Assembly: GCF_000143415.4 (NCBI RefSeq)
Contig: NW_003314298.1
Span: 313,561-377,560, forward strand
Length of the DNA: 64,000 bases
DNA from: Selaginella moellendorffii
Lineage: Eukaryota; Streptophyta; Lycopodiopsida; Selaginellales; Selaginellaceae
Direction: 5' to 3'
Below are positions 35,401-46,139 of this stretch, piece by piece (within the stretch, counting starts at the first letter, position 1; every line of letters begins with the position of its first letter). Below the pieces are notes generated by a model that had not been told where the DNA came from, did no database searches, and was given only the letters and a program-made list of their open reading frames with translations. The position numbers were made by a program, and so were the translations under genes.

Positions 35401-35972
35401 GCCCAGTCCACCTCTTCGTAATGCTCCTCGCCCCCGACCGCGAAGACTTCCTCGGGTTCGGCATCTTCGACCCCCTCGACTCCATGAGGGTAGAAGATAT
35501 CTTCGTCGTTCACAATGAGCTGTAGATCATCCTCGCTATCACTGTCATCGGACACTGGATCTCCATCGTCCTGGGGCTGCGGCTCCTGCCCATCCACAAC
35601 CTTGAGCTGCTCGTCCAACCCCTCAGAAGTAGTAGCTGGTCCCAAGTTCTCGGCTTGAGGAGGTCCAAAGTCCTCGGCTTGAGGAGCTACCTCGTCACTC
35701 TCCAGCGATGTTTCACTGTCAATGACCTTGACCTTTGAAGCGTCGCTGCCCGGCTCCAAGTTCTCCGCTTGAGGAGTTCTCCCACTCACCACGTCAATGA
35801 CTCTGATCTCCGAGGCTTTGCCGCTGGTCTCGCAGTCCTTGACAGCCTCCTGGACGCCGGAATACATCACCTCCGTGACCACAAACGAGCGATCGAGAGC
35901 CCGGTCCTCAATGCACACAACCCTCTTGATGCTTTCTTCCAGCGACGCCGCACTCGGTTCTAAATCCTCCAT
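32439..35972 (-). CDS. FIP1-like pre-mRNA polyadenylation factor (FIPS5-like)
   Basis: Part of the cleavage/polyadenylation machinery, linking poly(A) polymerase to other factors in the nucleus. Nine exons join without frame error: 35367-35972, 35115-35281, 34935-35061, 34803-34871, 34662-34748, 34518-34610, 34245-34468, 32687-34196, 32439-32633, giving 1025 residues. The Fip1 motif is clear (TVFDIDIDQFEEKPWEYEGT then DITDYFNFGFTEDTWKQYC, about residues 258-300). The acidic N-terminus precedes YVRPGSGPA, as in other plant FIP1 proteins. The very large exon 8 encodes a 12-residue tandem repeat (SELVTEKAERRP type, about ten units) and then a charged RE/RD/KR/DE-rich tail ending CDEYDEYDN. Plant FIP1 binds RNA through such C-terminal regions. 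The exon-5 donor GTGCGT is weaker than the others. Confidence 0.9.
33690..34060 (-). repeat. 36-bp in-frame minisatellite in FIP1 exon 8
   Basis: About nine to ten units of 36 bp, each coding for a variant of SELVTEKAERRP. Neighbouring units differ mainly at the AER/PPR/PQR positions. Frame is kept throughout; one unit lacks three residues. Confidence 0.88.
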
Positions 35973-36312
35973 AGCTTGCCTGTGCACGCTCAGCCGCTAG
36001 CGCCGCGAATCTCACATCCGAGAAAGCCCCGAAATATGCACAGCCTGGTGGATTGGGAGACGAAAAATCGAGCGCTCTCCTGCGGCGGCGGCCCTATGCG
36101 GCGAATCTAGAATGCAAAAACCTGAGCATGGGAGGAGGAGAAGCTGCCAGCTTGTTCTTCACAGCGCCATCGCCTTATCGCCGCTGCCGCAAGCCCTAAA
36201 ATCCGTGACGCATTTCCGTACTCCGGATAAAAAAATGTTCAAGAATATTCGGGACAAATTTCATTTTTGTATGAATTCAAACAAAAAAGCAAACGCAATT
36301 AAACAACAATCA
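35973..36312. other. FIP1 upstream region and tRNA 5' flank
   Basis: FIP1 promoter side and, near the tRNA, A-rich sequence with CAA triplets (36300-36312) of the kind often used for tRNA transcription start in plants. Confidence 0.45.
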
Positions 36313-36384
36313 ATCGGAGTGGCGCAGCGGAAGCGTGGTGGGCCCATAACCCACAGGTCCCAGGATCGAAACCTGGCTCCGATA
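36313..36384 (+). tRNA. Initiator tRNA-Met (CAT)
   Basis: 72-nt cloverleaf. Acceptor ATCGGAG (36313-36319) pairs with CTCCGAT (36377-36383); discriminator A. The D-arm holds TGGCGCAGCGG (A box). The anticodon stem GTGGG/CCCAC encloses the CCATAA loop with anticodon CAT, in the initiator form with three G:C pairs next to the loop. The T-arm AGGATCGAAACCT has the initiator AUCG-type loop instead of TTC (B box). The A1:T72 end pair is also typical of initiators. It is almost identical to the known plant initiator tRNA. No intron. Confidence 0.97.
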
Positions 36385-36399
36385 TCACTAGAGATTCTC

Positions 36400-36404
36400 T
36401 TTTT
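36400..36404 (+). terminator. Pol III terminator of the tRNA gene
   Basis: TTTTT run 15 bp after the tRNA 3' end. Confidence 0.7.
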
Positions 36405-36551
36405 CATTTTGCTTGCGCCGGAAGCTCTGGCCACTTTAGTTCATGTGCCACAGTGTGCCAAAGTAACGTAGCTAGCTTCCACTGGAAACAAGGAACAGCT
36501 CTTGCAGTTAAAAGCTCCACACGATCGCTCTCCTAGGAAACTCAAGGAGCT

Positions 36552-37924
36552 ATGGCGGAACTTAGCTCCAAGAACACGGCCAAGCTGGTGGTCTACTTGG
36601 TTCTTGCCATCGCCTCAGCAGGTTCGCTAACTTTTGGTTGATTGATCTTCTTGGTCGTGGTTGTTGATTGAAAGTCTAGAACTTTTTCGGTGCTTGCTTG
36701 ATTGATCTGATCTTCTTCTTAGCTTTCCACTCCTTGAGGAGCTTCTGCTGATCGAGATCTTCTGCTTTGTTCGTGATTGAGCGGATCTTCTTCTTGGTCG
36801 TGTTGATCGAGAGCTCTCCATGCCTCGAGAAGCTTTAGCTGAGCGGCTAACTTGATTGATCTGATCTTCTTTCATCCCTCGAGGAGCTTGAGCTGATCGA
36901 GATCTTCTGCTTTGTTCGCTAACTTGATCTTCTCGGTCGTGCCTGTTGATCGAGAGCTCTCCATTCCTCGAGGAGCTTGAGCTGATCGAGATCTTTTTCT
37001 GCTTTGTTCGTTAACTTGATTGATCTGGTTGGCCGTGAGAGTCCTCCATTCCTCGAGGAGAGCTGATGGAGATCTTTTTCTGCTTTGTTCTCTATTGATT
37101 GATCTGGTCTTCTTGGTCGTGCAAGCCTTGTTGATCGAGAGCCTCCATTCCCCGAGGGGGTTCGTAGAGCTGATGAAGATCTTCTTCTGCTTTGTTCCAG
37201 GAGAGATCGACGCCACCACCATCCGCCTCTACAACGCCTGCCCCTTCACGATCTGGCCGGCGTGGCTCTCCAACGCCGGCAAGCCCCAGCTCGGCCCCGG
37301 CGGCATCAAGCTCAACCCCTGGCAATCCTACGACGTCTACGCCTTGAACAACTGGGCCGGACGATTCTGGGGGCGCACCGGCTGCGATCTAGATGGCTAC
37401 TATCCCCGCGGCTGCGACACGGGCGATTGCAATCGCACCATCTCCTGCAACACCCCCGGCGCCACCCCGACCACCCTCGTCGAGTACTCGCTCCACAACA
37501 ACAATGTGGACAACTACGACGTGACGCTCGTGGATGGCTACAATCTGCCCATCCGCGTGTCGCCCAGCCACCCCGGCTGCTCCATAGCCGGCTGCCGTGC
37601 CGATATCAACGTCCACTGCCCTCCCGAGCTCGCCGTGCGCAACGCCGACGGCTATGTCATGGCCTGCAAGAGCGCCTGCCTCGCCTTCCCTGCCGAGGAT
37701 CGGTTTTGCTGCCGCAACCAGTATGACAACGAGCACTGCCCCAACAACGAGTACGCCGCGCGCTTCAAGGACTCGTGCCCTAGCGCCATCACTTACAAGT
37801 ACGATCGCGAGAACAGCAGCTTCCGCTGCCCGTCCGGGACGGATTACACCATCACATTCTGCCCATCCGGGAATGCCGAGGATGGGATCATCACGCTGGG
37901 GCGCCGCGAGAAAGAGGACGCCTA

Positions 37925-37925
<1 letters not shown>
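36552..37925 (+). CDS. Thaumatin-like protein (PR-5 family)
   Basis: A secreted defence-type beta-glucan/fungal-wall-associated protein. Exon 1 (36552-36621) encodes a signal peptide (KLVVYLVLAIASA); exon 2 (37201-37925) encodes the mature domain; 264 residues in all. I count the full set of sixteen cysteines of the long thaumatin-like type. The signature-like block GCDLDGYYPRGCDTGDC is present, along with CPFTIWPAWL and the acidic-cleft region (VSPSHPGCSIAGCRADINVH). It ends shortly after FCPSGNAEDGIITLG, so there is no membrane anchor. The single 579-bp intron is built of tandem repeats. The PPR gene starts only about 110 bp after the stop codon. Confidence 0.95.
36622..37200 (+). repeat. 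Intron made of tandem copies of an intron-like unit
   Basis: About six to seven imperfect units of roughly 80-100 bp. The intron begins GTTCGCTAACTT and ends CTTTGTTCCAG. Internal unit junctions read CTTTGTTCGCTAACTT (e.g. about 36908-36924 and 37000-37016), i.e. acceptor-side sequence running straight into donor-side sequence. Shared blocks within units are TTGATTGATCTG, TCTTCTTGGTCGTG, GTTGATCGAGAGC, CATTCCTCGAGGAGC and GAGATCTTCTGCTTTGTTC. Confidence 0.85.

Positions 37926-37927
<2 letters not shown>

Positions 37928-37957
<30 letters not shown>
37928..37957. repeat. (GA)n microsatellite
   Basis: About fifteen GA units just after the thaumatin-like stop codon. Confidence 0.95.
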
Positions 37958-37960
<3 letters not shown>

Positions 37961-38034
37961 AGAACCCTAGATTTTGAATTTGCCCCAAATTGATGTTTTC
38001 CCGCGCCAAAGTGAAGTTTCAAATGAAAATGTGA

Positions 38035-40113
38035 ATGAGCAATGCTTGGCAGCAGCGAGATCTCGCGTCCGCGATCCAGCTCTGCGGAGACGCACGCGAT
38101 CACGCTGCTGGCTCGCGGATCCACGCCGCCATCGCCAGCAGTAGGCGGTGGAATGGTGACCGGTACCTCGCAAATCTGCTCATCGAGATGTATGGCAAGT
38201 GTGGGAATCTGGGCGTCGCGCGCGCGGTCTTCGACAACTTGGGCTCCCCGAATCGCTTCTCCTGGACGATCCTCTTCGCGGCTTATGCGAGGAATGGGAA
38301 GCTGGAGGAAGCGCGGAGGGTTTTCGAGGAGATGCCGGAGAGGGGGATCGTCGTATGGAATTCATTGCTTAGTCTTCTCGGAAAACGGGGAATGATCGCA
38401 GAGGCCGAGAGGGTATTCGAGACTATGAAGGGAAAGAGGAATGTTGTCTCGTGGAATGCCATGATCACCGCATATGCCTTAAATGGGCATTTGTGTCGAG
38501 CGGAAGATTTGCTCAAGAAAATGCCAGAATCATCAGCTTGCTCTTACAATATCCTGATAGATGCTTACGCACAAGCTGAAAATTTTGTTCGTGCGAAGGA
38601 CTTGTTCGATCGAATGCCAGATAGGGATCATGTATCTTGGAACACTATGCTAGCGGCATATGACAAGTATGGGCATTTTCTTTCAATGACTACGTTGTAC
38701 AGCAAAATGCCTCAGTTCGATCTCGTTTCTTTCAACTCCATGCTCGCGGGTATCACAAATCATGTATCAACCTCAGAAGCGCAACGATTCTTCCAGAGGA
38801 TGCCCGAGAAAGATATCATTTCCTGGAACACTATGCTCCACGCGTTTGCCCGCGTGAGCGACGTCACAAGCGCTTTGGACGTGTTCCACAGGATGCCCGA
38901 GCACGACGTACTGACGTGGACAGCCACGCTTGCAGCGCTGTCCGGTGACGTGGACCGAGCCAAGTCTCTGTTCGATGCATTGCCCGCACGCGGCCTAGTG
39001 ACGTGGAACGCCATGCTGGCAGCCTATGCCCGTGCCGGGCATATCGCCCCTGGCCGAGCTCTCTTCGACGCAATGCCTGCTCGAGACCTCTCGTCCTGGA
39101 ACATCCTATTAGAAATTATGGCTGTGAATGGATCATTAGAAGAGGCTGCGATGATCTTCATGGCAATGCTTCCAGAGCATTGTTTGTTTTCTGGAAATCT
39201 CGTGCTCTCTTCGTATGCCCGGAGTGGTTTCGTTGACAATGCTTTGAGCGTCTTTTCGTCGATGCTCGAGGTGGATTCCGTGTCGTGGAACGCTCTCCTG
39301 GGAGCTTGTGCTCGAAGCGGTCAGATCGAAAACGCCCAGCTGATCTTTGCGAGAATGCCCGAGTGGAGCTTGAGCTCGTGGACGAACTTGATCTGGATGC
39401 ACTGCCAGGGATCAAACTTGGAAGGATCAAAGAGAGCTTTTTATGAGATGCCCGAGTGGGATACAGTGAGTTCCAACGCAATGCTCGCCAGCTTTGCAAG
39501 AAATGGCCAAACGCACGAAGCTCGAGAGCTCTTTGACGCCATCTCCGACAAAGACGAGGTCTCCTGGAACACAATCCTCGCGGCCTACGCCCAAGCCGGG
39601 GATCTCACCTCGGCCTCGTCAATCTTCCTCGGAGCTCCCGAGCGATCTTCCATATCCTGGAACACAATGCTCGCATCAACTTCTAGCTTTGCTTGCGCGG
39701 CTCAAGCGATGGAGCTCTTCAACGAGATGGCCATCGAGGGCCACTCTCCCGACCAGCTCTCCTTCTCAAGTTTGCTCAACGCTTGCAGCCACGCCGGGTC
39801 GATCGACCAAAGCTTGCTACTCTTCCACGCCATGGCCCGTGATCACCAGGAACTTCTCATCGAAAGCCAGCACGTAACCACGATGGTGGATGCTCTGGGC
39901 CGAGCCGGACGAACCTTGGCAGCTCAAGAACTGGCAGAAGATGATGGTAGGGACGCGGTGGCCGTGCGGTCACTGCTCGGAGCTTGCCGGATACACCATG
40001 ATGTGGAGCTTTCAACACGCTTGGCCGGAGAAAACTTTTCTCCACCACTCCGGTGTGGATCAAACTTTTCTCTGCTTGCAAACACATACTCCGCGACAGC
40101 AGCAGTCCTATAG
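38035..40113 (+). CDS. PLS-type pentatricopeptide repeat protein with E-like end
   Basis: Organelle RNA-binding protein, 692 residues in one exon. Many 31-35-residue helical repeats carry S-type hallmarks such as DHVSWNTMLAAY, LFDRMPDRD, VTWNAMLAAYARAGHI and VSWNALLGACARSG, mostly spaced 31 residues apart, as in SS-rich plant proteins. The C-terminal part (SFSSLLNACSHAGSID, VTTMVDALGRAGR, VRSLLGACRIHHDVELS, FSLLANTYS) matches the L2-S2-E1 region. The protein then stops, without E2 completion or a DYW deaminase domain. It could act in C-to-U editing with a partner or in splicing; the target is unknown. The N-terminus is not an obvious transit peptide. Confidence 0.92.
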   Translation: MSNAWQQRDLASAIQLCGDARDHAAGSRIHAAIASSRRWNGDRYLANLLIEMYGKCGNLGVARAVFDNLGSPNRFSWTILFAAYARNGKLEEARRVFEEMPERGIVVWNSLLSLLGKRGMIAEAERVFETMKGKRNVVSWNAMITAYALNGHLCRAEDLLKKMPESSACSYNILIDAYAQAENFVRAKDLFDRMPDRDHVSWNTMLAAYDKYGHFLSMTTLYSKMPQFDLVSFNSMLAGITNHVSTSEAQRFFQRMPEKDIISWNTMLHAFARVSDVTSALDVFHRMPEHDVLTWTATLAALSGDVDRAKSLFDALPARGLVTWNAMLAAYARAGHIAPGRALFDAMPARDLSSWNILLEIMAVNGSLEEAAMIFMAMLPEHCLFSGNLVLSSYARSGFVDNALSVFSSMLEVDSVSWNALLGACARSGQIENAQLIFARMPEWSLSSWTNLIWMHCQGSNLEGSKRAFYEMPEWDTVSSNAMLASFARNGQTHEARELFDAISDKDEVSWNTILAAYAQAGDLTSASSIFLGAPERSSISWNTMLASTSSFACAAQAMELFNEMAIEGHSPDQLSFSSLLNACSHAGSIDQSLLLFHAMARDHQELLIESQHVTTMVDALGRAGRTLAAQELAEDDGRDAVAVRSLLGACRIHHDVELSTRLAGENFSPPLRCGSNFSLLANTYSATAAVL

Positions 40114-40364
40114 CTTGTGCCAATCACAGTGGTCCCGAAAGCTTGTGGTGAGGTCCCGGAGTTTCCAGAAAGTCACGAAAACTATAATCAGGAATGGACC
40201 TTCGCACTGTGCCAGAAACACGGCTTTGATTTTGACTAACTCCAGTCGTGGGGTCGACTCCAGACTTTGCGGATTTAGCGGCCTCAACCTGTGGACTTGC
40301 AAAGACTACCGCTCGCTAGTCTTTAAAATCGGGAGTGCACAGCTTAGAAGAAGAGAGTCCATGA
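40114..40364. other. Intergenic, NAC promoter
   Basis: About 250 bp between the PPR stop and the NAC start; no element recognised. Confidence 0.4.
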
Positions 40365-41067
40365 ATGGCACTCGAAATGGAGAATGGTGGCGATGAAGAC
40401 GTGATGCTTCCAGGCTTCCGCTTCCATCCCACTGACGAGGAGCTCCTCACTTTCTACTTGCACCGCAAGGTGGAGCACAAGCCCCTGGCGATCGAGGTGA
40501 TCACGCAGCTCGACATATACAAGTTTGATCCATGGGAGCTCCCAGGTAAAGACCATCCTCGGATCTTGATCGAAAGCTCTCGATCAGCGAGATATCAATT
40601 GTGGATTTCTTCGGTCTCGGCAGGAGCATCATCGACTGGTTGTGGAGAGCAAGCGTCCTACTTCTTTTGCCCGCGGGACCGGAAGTATCGCAACAGCAGC
40701 AGGCCAAACCGGGTGACCTCGGGCGGATTCTGGAAAGCCACGGGCACGGATCGGGTCGTGCACTCGGCCAAGCCGGGCCACAAGTGTATCGGGCTCAAGA
40801 AATCGCTGGTTTTCTACAAGGGACGAGCGGCCCGGCCTGTCAAGACGGACTGGATGATGCACGAGTTCCGGATGCCGCAGCTGTCCAACAAGGATATCTT
40901 CCAGCCGCGAGGACCAGAGGTAGAGTGATGCGCTCTCGATCATGGTTGCTTTAATTCATGCTTGTTCTTGCTTGATCTATCTCCAGGAATGCTGGACGGT
41001 ATGCAAAGTGTTTAGAAAGCTTGGGCCAGTGCACGGACCTCTCAAACGACGGGCGCTGGGAGAATAG
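40365..41067 (+). CDS. NAC-domain transcription factor, FEZ-like, NAC domain only
   Basis: Exons 40365-40545, 40624-40919 and 40987-41067 give 185 residues. NAC subdomains A-E follow in order: [90 protein letters not shown], and a closing [12 protein letters not shown]. The [13 protein letters not shown] and [10 protein letters not shown] strings fit the FEZ/SOMBRERO clade. The acceptor at 40623 was chosen because it keeps GEQASYFF aligned to the usual GEKEWYFF; the usual Trp is Ser. The protein ends about 20 residues after subdomain E, so the normal C-terminal activation region is missing. It could bind DNA and dimerise without activating, or the gene may be incomplete. Confidence 0.87.
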
Positions 41068-41216
41068 TGAAGAAAAAATGCCAAGTGAATGTTTACTATG
41101 CTTATAAATTAATAATAATTGCAGGACTAATACCATGGTTATTAAAACAGATCTTATCCATCATCTTGAGCCTGATTTGCTTATTAGCATAACAGTAATT
41201 AACTAGCACTTGCTTA

Positions 41217-42015
41217 GCATATGCTGCGTAGTTAGCAAAATATTGTTTTAATTTTTTAATAAATTAAAGATTAAATTGGAATAGTATCAAAACAACAAAT
41301 ATTATATTTCATTTCGAAAGAAGAATTGTGGGAATTATGTCAAAAAATGCTAGATAAATACAAAATGTAAACTTGACAATATAAATATTTAGAACAAAAT
41401 ATATTCCTAGGCATAAGAAAAAATAAATATTCATTAATAAAAATATTAGATACAAATTATTATTTGGAAATATGAATATATTTAATGAATATAATTATTT
41501 GTAAATATATATGTTATAGAAACTATAAATTTAAATCTTATATTCCATAGTATTATGCACTAATAAACTATATTTGTAAAGATTTCAAAATATTACTGTC
41601 TAATCAAATACTGCATACATTATCTTAATTTTTTTTTATAATGAGTTACATTATAAATAGCTAAGGTTACATATAAAAATATAATATATACTCTTATTGT
41701 TAAATTTGTTTAATTTTTTTGTATTAACAGTTGAAGCTTTGATCATAATCCTACATATTTATAAAACTAAGTCAACCCACATTTGATATACCATCATCTG
41801 GTATTGGGTTTTATATATTTTAATGATATTTGGACAAACCATCTATACAGAATATAATTTTCATATTATATTTGAAAATATTGTTAAATTAAATTATCAA
41901 GTTAATTTTGACCTAAAATATTCAAAGATTCTAATACTTTATAAAACAGAATAAGTTTAGGTAAAGTTGATTATTTTATTCATAAAGCATTAACATAAAA
42001 ATATTTGGGATAACC
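41217..42015. repeat. AT-rich dispersed repeat, copy 1
   Basis: Shares with 44096-44860, in the same order, GCATATGCTGC, AAATTGGAATAGT, GAAAGAAGAATTG, TATATTCCTAGGCATAAG, TTGAAGCTTTGATCAT and ACATTTGATATACCATCAT. Likely a non-coding transposon family. Confidence 0.8.
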
Positions 42016-44095
42016 CATTAAACAGAATTGAAATCTCTGCCAGTTTTAGATTTTGATCTGGTGATGCCACCAAAGACATATATAATCTATCACCTCAAGG
42101 GTACAACTTGTCATTTGTTAGATTAGCAAGAGCACTATGTATTGCCATCTGGATAACCCAATGATACCACACTTTCATCACCATGGTAGCACAATTAGCA
42201 AGAGATAGAACCTATTGTCAGAGTTTGGCCAACACTCAACATGCAATGTCCCAATCTCTACACCTATAAATTCATCTAGTAAAGAAAGTAAAAAACTTAC
42301 CATCCTAATGACTATATAAATTTGCCACCATGAGAAGCATATGCCTTCTCTGCTGCCAGTGGTTAAGAAACTACATTCCAAGCAATTTTTCAATGTGATG
42401 CCCAACATAATCCTCCTAGCATTGGGCATGACAATAAGCCCAAGAAAGATCAAAGAATGTTACCATCCAAGCATAAACTCAAGTTAGAACTAATTGTCAT
42501 AGCTACTATTGCAAGTTTTGACTCCTTCACTTCTGCATTCTTTAGAACTTGTGCTGCCACCTAAAGAACATAAAAAACTCTTAAAACTTCCATTGAAAGG
42601 AGAATAGCTTACTTTGTTGATCGCTTGCTTGTGGTTTAGACATGTTGCTAGAGGCATCACACCACCATACTGTCAAGGCAACTTTGCCTTGAATCCAAAG
42701 AAACAAAACAAAACAGAATAAATATGAAGAGAGAAAAAAAAGTACTTGTGATCTTAGTGACTCCCAAAATCTTTCCATCACTAGTGACCAGATATGAAGT
42801 TTGAGAAAATGCAATCTCGCTGCAAGAAAATCCACTTACAACAGCGGCTTTAGTGGCATCACAACTCATCTCAATTCCCAAAACAGGCAATAAACCAGCA
42901 GCCACAACGAGAAAAAAAGGGCACTATGCAGGAATTTGTGCATTTGGGATGAATGTAAGATGCCATTGCCAAGGATTGGCAAAATAGCTTACAAAACCCT
43001 AAATTGAGGGAAAGAGATTCAAATATAAACTTGAATCACAATTTGAAGTCACCAATAAAGCCTACTGCCATTGTATACACTCTCCACTAAACCTTCAAAG
43101 TGATTGCATTGTAAAAGGTTGAGTGTCAATGCTGGTCAACACTTTACATGTGACATGTGTCGTAGTGCCTTCTTCTAGAAAAGAAGAGCCTTTGCCACAA
43201 GCACTGGAATGCTTTGCTAGCTAGATCAACCAATGGTCCAGATGGATTTGAGTTTCTCTTATGTGCTATAAAAGATCTTCACAAAAACCCATAACTAATA
43301 CCTCCTTCACTACTGATATGTTAGATTTGGATTTGTCAATAACTATTTGGATGTTCTTGGCACCAAATTTTCAAAGAAGCCAATTTAAGCTACAATCATA
43401 GACTATCAGACCAAAGGTTTAATCAACATACAAATACTGTTAGAATCAATGGCTTGGATAGAGCAAGCAAGAGAGAGACATAGGGACAGGGGAAAAAGGA
43501 AGTTTGTTTGATTGGCTTGCCAACTGGTATGAGATCCAATGGTGCTCTACGGACAAAGGTTTAGCTATTTGGACCTCCACATAGTCGAGAGTCAATTGCA
43601 ATCTATTGCCTGCACAATGCCAAACCAGTGACCTTGGCCTAGGGTATGGATTTCTGGACAGGATCCTTGCAATTTCTTGTATTGTCTCATGGGATTGCTG
43701 CATTGTTATTGTGATTCTGTGTGCTTCAGTGCTTGTTTCGTGTGATTTGATACTCAGGAGGGTTAGATCTTGCCTGCATTTTCAATTCCCCCCCCCTCCC
43801 CCCCAAGAACATTCCATTGGGCCTTAATGGGATTATTGGAATTCTTCTCAAAATCATGCCACTTTTCAGATGAACAATGTGATGTCTCAGTGTCTGAGAA
43901 GGTCTTTGGACGATTTGGGAGGCAATGGATTGTCCACCTCCACATAGGCTTGGAGCACATCGAACTCCTCTTTCCTCGACAGAATATAGGTGCAATCATG
44001 GTCAACATATGCATTTGACATGTGTTGCAACTCCTTCTTCTCTCACCCCAGTTTGGGTGCCTCCTATTGGCCCGAGAGCAAACATCAGCACCTGC
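42016..44095. other. Gene-poor stretch between two copies of the dispersed repeat
   Basis: A weakly protein-like minus-strand frame (about 42750-42905: LLPVLGIEMSCDATKAAVV then GFSCSEIAFSQTSYLVTSDG) has no recognised family and no convincing gene structure. A C-tract lies at about 43788-43804. Confidence 0.3.
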
Positions 44096-44985
44096 CCGCA
44101 TATGCTGCCTAATTAGCAAAATACTTTTTTTATATTAAAAACTAAATTGGAATAGTCACAAAAATCACAAAAAAAAATATTGTATTTCACTTTGAAAGAA
44201 GAATTGGGTGAATATAAAAATCAATTCTTGTAAACTTGATAATATGAATATTTACAACAAAATATATTCCTAGGCATAAGTAAGAATAAATAATCATTAA
44301 TAAAAATATTAGATGCAAATTATTATTTGGAAATATGAATATATTTTGAAAAATATCTGACCCAGGAAAAGTAAAAATGAAATTTCTATTATTCATAATA
44401 TGTTATATGTAAATTATAGTTTTAGCTGGGATAAACTTATATTAAGATTTTATCGAATAGAAGAGATAATGATTTAAATTATAAATAGCTAAGGCTACAT
44501 ATAAAAATATAATATGTACTTCTATGTTAAATTGTTTAATTTGTTTGTATTAACACTTGAAGCTTTGATCATCATCCTACACATTCATAAAACTAAATCA
44601 ACTCACATTTGATATACCATCATTTGGTGTTAGGTTTCATCTGTTATAGTAATATTTAAATAGGCCATCTAATATATTCTAGTTTATTCTTACAAAATAA
44701 GATTATCCTATAATACATTTTTCTTATTATATATACAAATACTGTTAAATCAAATTATAAAATTTAATTGTGACCTAAAATATTCAGTTTATAAAACAGA
44801 ATAAGTTTAGGTAAAGTTGATTATTTTATTAGTAAAGCATTAAAAATGTTCACTTAAAAATAAATATTCATAAAGGTGTTTAATGGTAACTGTCAACCTC
44901 ATGTTTAAATGTAAGTTTCATGCTCCATTACTATAATTGCCCGATCAATACATCATTACAAAGAAGAAAAATGTATGAGAGGCTA
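44096..44985. repeat. AT-rich dispersed repeat, copy 2
   Basis: Direct-repeat partner of 41217-42015. Its right end (TAAAGGTGTTTAATG to GTGGCATCTT, 44871-44990) matches 62953-63106 (GATCAATACATCA, AAGAAGAAAA), so at least three copies or fragments of the family occur here. Confidence 0.78.
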
Positions 44986-45130
44986 AGTGGCATCTTCTGG
45001 CTCCTCTCCAGTGGCCATGCTCACCTCTGTTGTCGTTGGCGGAGGCACCATTGCTACTGCTAGGGGCTTGGGAGTGGATCTAGAGCCTGCGGCTTTGAAT
45101 CTGCTACTAGTGCTTGTTCTTGTAGGGACT

Positions 45131-45412
45131 GAGAGCCGCAATTTCACTGGCCATTTACTCTCCTCTAGGGCTATGCCCTTTCCCTCAAGCAGCAGTGGAG
45201 AATGCCAGGAGCAACAGTGGCGAGATTGTAGAAAGGCATCCCATCAAGCTCTGGATCTGCTGCTGGCACCTATTCCCATGGGGATTGCTGTGGCGATTGA
45301 GTAGGAGATCTCTGAGTGGGATCTTTGCTTGGGAGATTTGGGAGCCACAGCTTCACTGGCCATTTACTCGAATGCATTGCTCTCCTGCCCTTTCTCCTAA
45401 GCAGCAGTGCTC
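45131..45412. repeat. Imperfect direct repeat
   Basis: TTCACTGGCCATTTACTC occurs near 45143 and 45356, each followed by a CTCCT...CCCTTTC...AAGCAGCAGTG string. Offset is about 213 bp. Confidence 0.7.
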
Positions 45413-45485
45413 CACATCGAGAGTGATGGTGGCGATTTCTGCAGGAAATTTAAAATTCAAAATATCTAAAAAAATAATCTGTATG

Positions 45486-45944
45486 NNNNNNNNNNNNNNN
45501 NNNNNNNNNNNNNNNNNNNNNNNNNNNNNNNNNNNNNNNNNNNNNNNNNNNNNNNNNNNNNNNNNNNNNNNNNNNNNNNNNNNNNNNNNNNNNNNNNNNN
45601 NNNNNNNNNNNNNNNNNNNNNNNNNNNNNNNNNNNNNNNNNNNNNNNNNNNNNNNNNNNNNNNNNNNNNNNNNNNNNNNNNNNNNNNNNNNNNNNNNNNN
45701 NNNNNNNNNNNNNNNNNNNNNNNNNNNNNNNNNNNNNNNNNNNNNNNNNNNNNNNNNNNNNNNNNNNNNNNNNNNNNNNNNNNNNNNNNNNNNNNNNNNN
45801 NNNNNNNNNNNNNNNNNNNNNNNNNNNNNNNNNNNNNNNNNNNNNNNNNNNNNNNNNNNNNNNNNNNNNNNNNNNNNNNNNNNNNNNNNNNNNNNNNNNN
45901 NNNNNNNNNNNNNNNNNNNNNNNNNNNNNNNNNNNNNNNNNNNN
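45486..45944. other. Assembly gap (N)
   Basis: 459 undetermined bases. Sequence just after the gap (45947-46060) has a frame that looks coding (IDEMRQERQIFSADFAKNSK) but cannot be assigned. Confidence 0.99.
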
Positions 45945-46139
45945 GGTCAGCTATCGATGAGATGCGTCAGGAGAGGCAAATATTTTCAGCAGATTTTGCC
46001 AAGAACTCGAAACAATGGCTCGGCAATGAGGACGAGTCTCAGCGGCCTCTCTTCCGACGGTAAGATCGTGCTCGCAAAATTGTGCCAGAAAGACCTACCG
46101 AGAGCGAATTGAAAATTCCTGGAGGGGGGGGGGGGGGGT

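Noticed and set aside
37389-38009. 206-residue minus-strand frame opposite the thaumatin-like gene
   Set aside because: Shadow of the GC-rich coding exon; runs into the GA repeat.
40648-40660. Alternative acceptor for NAC exon 2
   Set aside because: It would delete the GE-containing segment conserved in NAC domains; the CAG at 40621-40623 keeps it.
44987-45304. 105-residue frame after the dispersed repeat
   Set aside because: Lies partly in an imperfect direct repeat and shows no protein family or splice structure.
46119-46138. G-tract before the LTR of element A taken as a target duplication
   Set aside because: No matching sequence follows the 3' LTR; more likely polypurine-derived or an assembly artefact.
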